Source: Streptomyces sp. DI166 (lineage in GTDB: Bacteria > Actinomycetota > Actinomycetes > Streptomycetales > Streptomycetaceae). Taken from it: a DNA stretch of 64,000 nucleotides. Positions 17,501 through 24,000 of the stretch are shown piece by piece (positions within the stretch are counted from its first letter, which is position 1; each line of letters starts with the position of its first letter). The position numbers and the translations under genes are program-made. The notes under the pieces are model-generated. The model did not search any database. It was not told where the DNA came from and saw only the letters and a program-made list of their open reading frames with translations. The stretch lies in assembly GCF_900091315.1 (NCBI RefSeq), contig NZ_FLSP01000012.1, positions 1 to 64,000 of the forward strand. The letters are read 5' to 3'.

Positions 17501-17629
17501 ACGGGCAGACACACCACTGGGCGAGCGGTCATCGAGGTCAGGGCATGGAGGGAACGGCAGCGAGGGCCGGGCCACGGCGCGCACGAGAGCGGCGGAACCG
17601 GTGCGGAACGCTGCAGGCGAAGCAACCAC
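14543..17629 (-). CDS. lanB: LanB lantibiotic dehydratase (full length)
   Basis: 1028 aa from GTG 17629; TTG 17632 is possible, but GGAGG sits at a better distance from GTG. The tRNA-Glu-dependent glutamylation domain covers about residues 1-720 (RYLLRAQHRATPFGLFAGVA near the N-terminus, typical of Lant_dehydr_N). The elimination (SpaB_C/thiopeptide-type) domain follows from about 760 (SSVLLAALYGDSRRQDVLL, PPWWFIRFRDPDQHLRVRI). It dehydrates Ser/Thr of the core peptide. It is notable that the neighbouring methyltransferase carries a second elimination-type domain. It is 88 bp from the precursor gene, separated by a strong hairpin, and overlaps lanC by 4 bp. Confidence 0.93.
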   Translation of the reverse strand: MVASPAAFRTGSAALVRAVARPSLPFPPCPDLDDRSPSGVSARAAWLRAAWADRDVAEALRYSSPILAAQVGALCTAEYPALRDVQRAALSVARYLLRAQHRATPFGLFAGVATAAFGPQARADWGEEHVAVGRAGADWLAALVERLESCPDLLERLPIVINNTVTYRGDRLIVPFQPDVKDDRTRAVEASLALTGPVRAVLAATWAPIRFGTLVDKLQAEFPEAGPEKARQLLAELIRRRVLITGLHAPSTETDALGYLVGQLDAVDAGSLAPVAKTVRELHAIRAGLEECATHGGRDSVAARMRDLVPGLRRHPVALDLRLDARLVLPEAVAREIERAALVLTRLSICPYGTAAWKEYHQRFYERYGIGTMVPLMEAVADSGTGYPDGYPGAPAGARRRPRVSARDDALVRLAQAAALDGRDEVILTDEQIEALDVGPDEARLPPHLEIGVRVHAAGLEELQRGRFRLEMVSVSRGVGVSTGRFLSVLAPADREALAAELADLPAADGNTMPAQLSFPPLLSESAHVTRSPQVLPTAISLQEHRAPQDTVLTPEDLAVGCDGRRMYLAVPERGHRVEAVGMHALNLYTHTPPLVRFLTELSRAQCAQVTVFDWGAATAMPFLPRLRYGRTVLAPARWRLEASELPGHARPRAEWDAALSDWRARRRLPRRVHLVEDDRRLFLDLGEAGHRALLRRHLDRSCLAVLVEAPEPEAYGWCGGRAHEVVVPLKATRPPTWPPLPAPSRALALSAAQTQTPGASSVLLAALYGDSRRQDVLLSRHLPGLLEQLGNPPWWFIRFRDPDQHLRVRIALPDPEAFADTARTVSAWADELRSIGLLADLRYPTSYREMGRWGSGSAWEAAENVFRADSRAILAQLRQPQRPGPRTLVAAHTVAITSAFLGTIEAGMKWLIDHIPPTAPAPVPRPQFTEAVRLADPSDDWSALRSVPGGDAIVSGWADREAALAAYRPHLPGPDTQGIAVDDVLTSLLHVHFVRHVAVNFPEEEVCLYLARAAALAWTARTRGRAS

Positions 17630-17657
17630 CAAGTACCTCCGTAGGTGAGGGGGCGGG

Positions 17658-17697
17658 GGTCTGGTGCCGCCGCGCGGAGACGCGGCGGCACCAGACC
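17658..17697 (-). terminator. 17-bp stem hairpin between precursor and LanB
   Basis: GGTCTGGTGCCGCCGCG (17658-17674), six-base loop, then its exact complement (17681-17697), with no mismatch. It lies just downstream of the precursor stop and before lanB in the direction of transcription. A leaky terminator here would yield more precursor than enzyme mRNA, a common arrangement in lanthipeptide operons. Confidence 0.8.
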
Positions 17698-17717
17698 GGG
17701 GTGACCTGGGGTCCAGG

Positions 17718-17897
17718 TCAAGCGACGTTGGTGGTGCAGGCGCCGCAGGTGGACCCGCAGTTGTCGTCGGTCAGGTTGACCAAGCCCGCCGGGTCGGCGA
17801 TCTCGACCAGGGAGACGTCCAGGTCGAAACCGTCCGACGCCCCCGGGATCTGCGGGCGTACTTCGGTGCGGCTGGGAACTACGGTGCTGCGCGTCAT
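17718..17897 (-). CDS. lanA: FxLD-family lanthipeptide precursor
   Basis: A 59-aa peptide not recorded as a long ORF but clear on reading. The ATG at 17897 has a strong AAGGAG 8 bp upstream. The leader carries FDLDV at residues 24-28, the FxLD/FNLD box bound by LanB. The core end is TDDNCGSTCGACTTNVA with Cys47, Cys51 and Cys54, and Thr/Ser at 43, 49, 50, 55 and 56 as dehydration sites. Asp44-Asp45 are candidate substrates of the PIMT-like methyltransferase at 11169. No GG or other processing site is obvious, and the operon has no protease, so leader removal probably relies on a host enzyme. The product is probably a small two- or three-ring peptide; its ring pattern cannot be read from sequence. 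Confidence 0.93.
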   Translation of the reverse strand: MTRSTVVPSRTEVRPQIPGASDGFDLDVSLVEIADPAGLVNLTDDNCGSTCGACTTNVA

Positions 17898-18087
17898 GCT
17901 TCAACTCCTTGTAATCGTTGTGGTGTTACTGGGCTGGAGCGCCCACCAGGTGCCGTCACGGGAGCGTTGCCAGACGGCTGCTCCCAGGACGGCTCCTGGC
18001 CGCCCAGCACGAGGGGACGTACTCCGCGTAGGAAAGTCCTTGCGAAGTGCCTGCCTCACGCCGGGAAGTCGTGTGCCGTGAGTCCGA

Positions 18088-18276
18088 TCAAGCGGACGTC
18101 GGCCGCCGCTCCATGAAGTAGGCGAGCGCCTGGGCCTGGAGGCGATCGAGGCACGGCTCGCACGCGTAGAAGGGTGCGTGCTGCCCGTCCCACTGCACCG
18201 GTCCGAGCCAGATCACCAGAACTCCGGTACGCCCGCAGCCGAGCCAGCAATCACCGGTGATCCACGGCCACTCCAT
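18088..18276 (-). CDS. Small Cys-rich protein upstream of the FxLD precursor
   Basis: 62 aa, with C10-x3-C14 (CWLGC) and C39-x2-C42 (CEPC) spaced like a small zinc-binding module, and a Trp-rich N-terminus (MEWPWITGDCWLGC). An AAAGGGG motif precedes the ATG. It lies between the 70-aa Cys protein and the precursor on the same strand. The function is unknown. Proteins of this kind recur beside ATP-binding/XRE pairs in Streptomyces. Confidence 0.65.
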   Translation of the reverse strand: MEWPWITGDCWLGCGRTGVLVIWLGPVQWDGQHAPFYACEPCLDRLQAQALAYFMERRPTSA

Positions 18277-18294
18277 GGAAGGACGTCCCCTTTC

Positions 18295-18507
18295 TCAGCT
18301 GGTGGGGATGGTCGATCTGGCGGCCTGGCAGTTGGGAGCGCAGACCCAAAGCTGGAACGGCAGGCCCCGGTGGCGTATCTCGCCCAGCCGTCGCCCACTC
18401 GCTCCCAGCCGGCGGGCGCAGAGGGCGCAGTCCATGGCCATCTGCTGGCGGGGCCGGAGTCGGGCGAGATCCGGAACGGGCGAGGGTGCCGTGGCCGGGA
18501 TACTCAC
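18295..18507 (-). CDS. Small Cys-rich protein coupled to the ATP-binding protein
   Basis: 70 aa. Cys27-x2-Cys30 (CALC), then Cys55 and Cys60, give a possible zinc ribbon with a basic middle (RRLGASGRRLGEIRHRG). Its ATG overlaps the stop of the upstream ATP-binding gene (ATGA), so it is translated with it. Function unknown. Confidence 0.65.
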   Translation of the reverse strand: MSIPATAPSPVPDLARLRPRQQMAMDCALCARRLGASGRRLGEIRHRGLPFQLWVCAPNCQAARSTIPTS

Positions 18508-18950
18508 TCACCACCCCCGGTGCGGAGTTCCGCCCAGACCTCTTTGCCCCAGGGGCGTCTGCCCGAGCCATGCAGGTCGTAGCCCCAGCGGTCGGCGACA
18601 GCATCGACGAGGAGCAGCCCACGCCCCGACTCGTCGTCGTCACCCGCCTGGCCGAGTATGGGCAGACGCGTCGGTTCCCGGTCCACGACCCCAACACGCA
18701 CTCGTGTCGCGCTCGGCCGCCAGACCGTGAGGCGGATCTCGGGACACGGAGTGTGCCGGGCGGCGTTCGCGATCAGCTCCGTGACGATCAGCGCGGCACG
18801 GTCGGCGAGGCCGTCGATGTGCCACACACCGAGGACGGCTCGGACGAGGTCACGGCCGATCTCGGCCGTGGACGGCTCGCACGGGAAGGTCTGGCTGTAC
18901 GTGGGGTGGCCGACGGATGGGACCTCAACTGGTGTTTTCAGACTCGTCAT
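18504..18950 (-). CDS. HATPase_c_2 ATP-binding protein (anti-sigma-factor-like)
   Basis: 148 aa with the GHKL/HATPase fold of RsbW-type regulators: N-box ALIVTELIANAARHTP near residues 53-68, G1-like VGVVDREPTRLP, and GRGLLLVDAVADRWGY near 105-120. Streptomyces has many such short kinases, often paired with an XRE or DUF397 protein, used to control sigma factors or developmental switches. It is divergent from the XRE-TPR regulator at 19190, which suggests a regulatory unit for the lanthipeptide operon. The partner sigma factor is not in this window. Confidence 0.8.
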   Translation of the reverse strand: MTSLKTPVEVPSVGHPTYSQTFPCEPSTAEIGRDLVRAVLGVWHIDGLADRAALIVTELIANAARHTPCPEIRLTVWRPSATRVRVGVVDREPTRLPILGQAGDDDESGRGLLLVDAVADRWGYDLHGSGRRPWGKEVWAELRTGGGE

Positions 18951-19170
18951 TGGGTGGAGCCTTCGTGTCGTCTCGGCGCCCGGCCCGCCCCCGCGGGGGT
19001 ACCTCTGGGGCGGGCCGGGCCGTCAACAGCCGCTCGCGAGGTGGGGCATGCGAGCGACCAGCACCAAGACAACTCCCTTTCCCAGCAGGTTGGTTAGGGC
19101 GTTCAGGTGGTCAGCCGACGGACCGACCTAGGGCGTTTTGACTCCCCCTTTACCTGGCGGGCGGGGATCG

Positions 19171-19190
19171 TGCGGGCTACCGTGCCCGCA
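19171..19190. promoter_or_regulatory. Inverted repeat touching the XRE-TPR start codon
   Basis: TGCGGGC-TACCGT-GCCCGCA, a perfect 7-bp inverted repeat whose last base is the A of the ATG at 19190. It lies in the 239-bp divergent region 18951-19189, which otherwise shows only a TTGACT (19138-19143) without a convincing -10 partner. Its place would let a dimeric regulator block its own transcript or translation. The repeat is real; the function is inferred. Confidence 0.4.
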
Positions 19191-20473
19191 TGGACACCAC
19201 CCGCAACACCGTTCTTGAGGCGTGGATGACCGAACACGGCTACAGCTCCAACAGCCTCGCCGAGGCCGTGAACAGGGCCATTGAACGGTTGACCGGGCGC
19301 CCTGGAGGACTCGACGGCTCATCGGTCCGGGCATGGAAAGCGGGCCGGGTCACGTGGCCAAAGTCCGCTGCCCGCAAGGCACTTGAGGACGTCACCGGAC
19401 TACCCGCCGTCGCTTTAGGGTTCGTGCCACGGGGCCGGCCGTCGTCCACCCCGGCCCCACCACAGCAGGAGGACCCCGACATGAAGCGCCGTACTCTCGT
19501 CGGCGGCATCGCGGCGGCGGCCGCAGCAGCAGCCGCACCGGGCACCGCATCGCCGCGCCGTATCGGCATGAGCGACGTCAACCGCCTGAACAAGCGCTTC
19601 GCCGAGATCATCGCCAGTGACCACCGCCACGGCGGACAACTCGGCATCGAACAGCGGGCAGCCGCTCTCGCCGACGAGGCGCTCAATCTCCAGAACGCGG
19701 GCAGCGCCACCCAGCGGGTACGAAGCAACCTCTACGCCTCAGCAGCCGCCTTCCGCTCCTCCGCGATGTGGGCCGCCATCGACGGTCGGCGCTACGACGT
19801 CGCCAAGGCGCACATGCGCGAGGCCCAGGCCCTCGCCGAGATGTCCGGCGACCAGGCGATCAAGTTCCGCATCTGGAGCCACGCGGGAACCATGTACCGC
19901 CACATGGGCCGACCCGCCGACGCACTCGCCGCCAACGACGTCGCCCGCAACCTGCACCTCACACGCCGAGACCCCCTGTTCGCCTCCCTCGGCCTGGCCC
20001 GCCAGGGCGCCATCCACGGCACGGCACAGGACCGCACGGGCACCCGCCGTGCCTTCGAGCAGGCTCAGGACGCCATGCTGCGCGCCAATCCCGCCGACTA
20101 CCGGCCGGTGTGGATGCTCGCCTTCTACGACCAAGCCGAGTTGGACTCCCTGGCCCTCTCCGCGCACTTGGCGCTCGGCGACTACTCGACCGCCGAGTAC
20201 CACGCCCACCGCTGCCTGTCCGCCCTCAGGCCCCACATGGTCCGTTCCCGCGCCATCACCACGACCCGGCTCGCCCACGCCCAGCTCGCCCAGGGCGCAC
20301 CCGACGCCGCCACGGCCACTGCGATGAAGGTCCCCGCCGAAGCCGCCACCCAGCACGCCCGGGTCACGCGCATGCTGCAGGAGTTCGGGGCCGCACTGCG
20401 CGCCACCGCGCCGGGCAGCTCCACCGTCCAGACCTGGACCGAGCACACCGCCACCTGGAGGATGGCCGCATGA
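19190..20473 (+). CDS. XRE-type regulator with TPR-like repeats
   Basis: 427 aa. An HTH-like N-terminus (about 12-90; YSSNSLAEAVNRAIERL, DGSSVRAWKAGRVTWP) is followed by an Ala-rich linker (GGIAAAAAAAAA, around 105-117) and helical repeats to the end (KAHMREAQALAEMSGDQ, DALAANDVARNLHLTRRD, AEYHAHRCLSALRPH). This is the common Streptomyces XRE-TPR regulator architecture, where the repeats sense a small molecule or peptide. Codon 76 is TTA (19415-19417), so translation should need the bldA tRNA. It is divergent from the lanthipeptide operon and coupled to a GNAT gene (ATGA overlap). It is the most likely pathway regulator of this cluster. Confidence 0.85.
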   Translation: MDTTRNTVLEAWMTEHGYSSNSLAEAVNRAIERLTGRPGGLDGSSVRAWKAGRVTWPKSAARKALEDVTGLPAVALGFVPRGRPSSTPAPPQQEDPDMKRRTLVGGIAAAAAAAAAPGTASPRRIGMSDVNRLNKRFAEIIASDHRHGGQLGIEQRAAALADEALNLQNAGSATQRVRSNLYASAAAFRSSAMWAAIDGRRYDVAKAHMREAQALAEMSGDQAIKFRIWSHAGTMYRHMGRPADALAANDVARNLHLTRRDPLFASLGLARQGAIHGTAQDRTGTRRAFEQAQDAMLRANPADYRPVWMLAFYDQAELDSLALSAHLALGDYSTAEYHAHRCLSALRPHMVRSRAITTTRLAHAQLAQGAPDAATATAMKVPAEAATQHARVTRMLQEFGAALRATAPGSSTVQTWTEHTATWRMAA

Positions 20474-21009
20474 CCACGGCGCCCGCCATCGAACTGCGCA
20501 CCTTCACCACCCTCGACACAGCCCGCGGCGACCTCCTCGACGTGTACGCCGACGTGCGCGCCCCGCTCCTCCACCTGCCGAACTATGCGGTCACCGCGTT
20601 CGGCGAGCGCCTGGACCGGCACGGCAGCGAGCCGGGGTTCACGGCCGTCCTCGCATACGCGGACGGTCATCCGGTCGGCTACGCCTACGGCAACACCATC
20701 GAGCACGGCGACCGGTACTGGCAGCGCACGAGCCCAACGCCTGCGGAGAAGTACACCGAGCGCCCAGCCGTGGCCCTGAAGGAGATCGGCGTCCGGCCGA
20801 CCTGGCGAAAGACCGGCACCGCCCGCCGCATCCACGACGCCCTCCTCGCCATCCGCGACGAGCCGTACGTGACGCTCATGGTCAACCCTGCCGCCGGGGA
20901 CGGAAAGGTCCACGCGCTCTACGAGTCGTGGGGATACGAGGACATCGGCCAGAGCCAGCCGTCACCGGCCTCGCCGATACTCACAGTCATGATCCGAGCC
21001 AGCCACTGA
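20470..21009 (+). CDS. GNAT-family N-acetyltransferase
   Basis: 179 aa from ATG 20470, which overlaps the XRE-TPR stop. The GNAT pattern is visible: a beta-strand pair (FTAVLAYADGHPVGYAYG), the acetyl-CoA loop region ALKEIGVRPTWRKTGTARRIHD (motif A, with K-T-G-T replacing the usual Q-G-x-G), and MVNPAAGDGKVHALYESWGY (motif B). The substrate is unknown. In this place it could acetylate the lanthipeptide or act in self-protection, but a housekeeping cargo role is equally possible. Confidence 0.8.
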   Translation: MTTAPAIELRTFTTLDTARGDLLDVYADVRAPLLHLPNYAVTAFGERLDRHGSEPGFTAVLAYADGHPVGYAYGNTIEHGDRYWQRTSPTPAEKYTERPAVALKEIGVRPTWRKTGTARRIHDALLAIRDEPYVTLMVNPAAGDGKVHALYESWGYEDIGQSQPSPASPILTVMIRASH

Positions 21010-21089
21010 CCGGCCCCACATCTCCATCCGACCGCGAGGCCAGATCGCTCCTCTGCGTTTAGCTCTGGCCGATGACGGCACGGTTCCGT

Positions 21090-24000
21090 TCAGTCGCGGA
21101 CATGCCGAATGTGAGCGGTGTGGCGCTTCCCTGAGCCGTCCTCGTATTCCACCTGACCGGTCCCGCGCCACAGCAGGGCAACGGCGAGTGGCGTGAACGG
21201 GCTGAGCGTCTGGCCGTCCTCCGTGACCGGGCTCTGAGAAGTGATCTCGTATTCCTCGACATCCGTAGAGCCGTCGAAGCTCAGGCCGACCATGCGACCT
21301 GGGGCGACCGTCACTCCCCCGGTTGTGCGAGGAATCACAGAGGTTGCCCCGAGGAAGCTCTCCAGGAAGGTGGCGCGCTCCTCCAGCTGTTCACGTCGCT
21401 TTTCCCATTTGCGCCGGTTGTCGGCGCGCACTCGGTAATCGGTGGCGGTATCAAGGGGCTCCGGTTGCCGCAAGTACTCGTGTATCTGGGACAGCTCGTT
21501 CTCGACACGCTCCCGGGACGCCTTGGCCAACGCCGTCACCGGGTAGGTGACGGCAGAAGGGGTTTCCCGATGCCGCGGAGTCGGCACTGTTCTGCGCTGC
21601 CCCGCTCTCGGAGTAGAGGCCGGGGCAGTCCGGGTTCCAGCACCGTGACCCGCAGGCGATCGTTGGGCAGGTCCGCTACGTGCGAGGGCTCGTGACGACG
21701 CTTCCGGTTCCGTCGTGTCACCCTCGGTCACGCCGGTTGCACCGGGCCTCGTACCAACGGGGAGGGCCACCGCACGTTCGACGGCGGCGCGAAGCCGGGC
21801 TTCTGCACCAGACCGATCGCGGTACCAGTCGGTGCCCCAGATCCGGTGCAGCTCCCAGCCAAGACCCCGCAGCACTCCTTCGCGTAGCCGGTCACGGTCA
21901 CGGGCTGCCTTCGAGGAGTGGTACATGGCGCCATCGCACTCCACCCCCAGCGCGTACAACCCCGGCCGGTGCGGATGCCGGACGCCCAGGTCGATGCGGT
22001 AGCCGGCCACGCCAACCTGAGGCTGTACGTCGTAGCCCCAGCCTCGCAACACCGCCAGTACGGATACCTCAAACGGGCTCTCTGGCTGGGCGTCCGGGTC
22101 CGCTGCTTCATTGGAGAGGACAGACGGACCCCTCTGGGCGTACTGCAGGTAGCGGTGGAGGTGCCGAAAGCTCTTGCCGGTGTTACCCACTGGCACCTCA
22201 TCGGGGTCGAACGAGGCCACGACTTCCACGCGGTGGCGTGCGCGGGTGACGGCGACGTTCAGACGGCGCCAGCCATCCGCCTTGTTCATGGGACCGAAGT
22301 TCCTCGAAATCTTGCCGTGGGCGTCAGGGCCGTACCCGACGGACAGGATCATGACGTCCCGTTCGTCGCCCTGCACGCTCTCCAGATTCTTGACGAAGAA
22401 CCCGTTCAGTCGGTCCTCGGAGAAACACTCGTCGAGGTCGGGCCGATCCCGGCGTGCCGCGTCCACCGCGTCCTGGATCGCGACAGCCTGTGACTGAGAC
22501 AGGGCCACCACACCCAGCGATCTGCCTTTGCGCGTACTGAAGTGGTGGATCACCCGGCGGGCCACCTCCGCGGCCTCACCGGGGTTGTTCTGAGCAGCCG
22601 TCCCGGAACGGTAAACGCCTTCCCTGGCACGATAGAAGGCGACGCCGACATCCGGCCCCTCGGCGTGAGCCCCCGGGAAGGTGGTCATCGACTCGTCGTA
22701 GAACTCCCGGTTGCTGAAGGCAATCAGGTCCTCATGACGGCTGCGATAGTGCCAGCGCAGCGACAAACTGGGCAGCAGCCCGCTCGCCTTGCACAGGTCC
22801 AGCACGGAATCGAACTTCTCGGGTAGCTCCTCGTCCTGGGTGTCTTCCTCATCGTCACCGGTGGAGGAGAAGAATGCGGTGGGCGGGAGCTGTTTTTGGT
22901 CACCCGCCACGACCAGCGCCCGACCACGGTAGACACAGTTGATGGCGTCCTGCGGCAGCACCTGCGACGCCTCATCGAAGATGACCACATCGAACACGAG
23001 GTCGGGCGGCAGGAACCGGCTGACGGTGAGCGGACTCATCATGAAGCACGGCTTGATCAGCCGCACCGTCTCCCGGGCTGACTCCAGCAGCTCTCGTACC
23101 GGCTTGTGCCGGGTCTTCTTCTCGCCCTCTCGTCTGAGCAATGCCGCACCCGAAGCGTCCGAGGTACGCGAGCGGCGGGCGTCACAGGTCTGAATGACAC
23201 GCGCACGGGCTTGGTCGGCAAGTTTCGCGTCCAGTTCGCGGAACCCCGCCACCAGGTCGTCGCGGTCCGCGGATCGGGTGGTTCCCAGCCGTGGGTCACC
23301 GGACAGCTGGAAATCCGCCCATGCTCGGAGGGCCGCACGTTCGACCAGCGCCGGGAAATCGGCCGGAGCAACCCCTCGGCGCACCGCCCGGTCCACCAGA
23401 TCGCCCAGGTTCAGGTCGTCGAGGGCCCTACGGCCTCTGTCGTAGGCACGCCACTCGTCAGGGCCGCCCCGATCACCGTCCAGGACCGCGAGCACCTTCA
23501 AGGCCGCTTCCTGGCCACGGGAGAACGCTTCACGGAGCTGCTCCGCACGTTCCGGCCGGAACAGGTCCACCAATGCCTCTGTGGCCCGCGTCCATGTGCC
23601 TGCGGCAGCCTCCAACTCGGTGTCGACTTCAGCGTGATAGAGGATCTCGGCGGCGGAGGCACTCAGCGACGCGGTGCTCTGAAGCCCGCACGCCTCACGG
23701 AGAGTGTTGATCCAACCGAGAGCGGCAGTCAGGTCGGACACACTCGTGCTCCGGCCCGTGTAGAGGTCCCCGAGCAGTTCCCGGTCGCCGTCCGCCCTGG
23801 ACTCGAACTCCATCGCGGCAGCACGCGCTGCCTGTACGGCATGCACGCTGGCGCGTGCTGCGGAGAGAGTCCAGGTGCCCGGTGCCCCGACTGTTCCTCC
23901 GCTCGCGACGGCGGTCTCCTCCACGGTCCGTATCAGTTGCTCGGCCGCCCGCAGAGGTGCAACGTGCGCGCGGCTCCATTGCGCAGCGGCTCTGAGGCTT

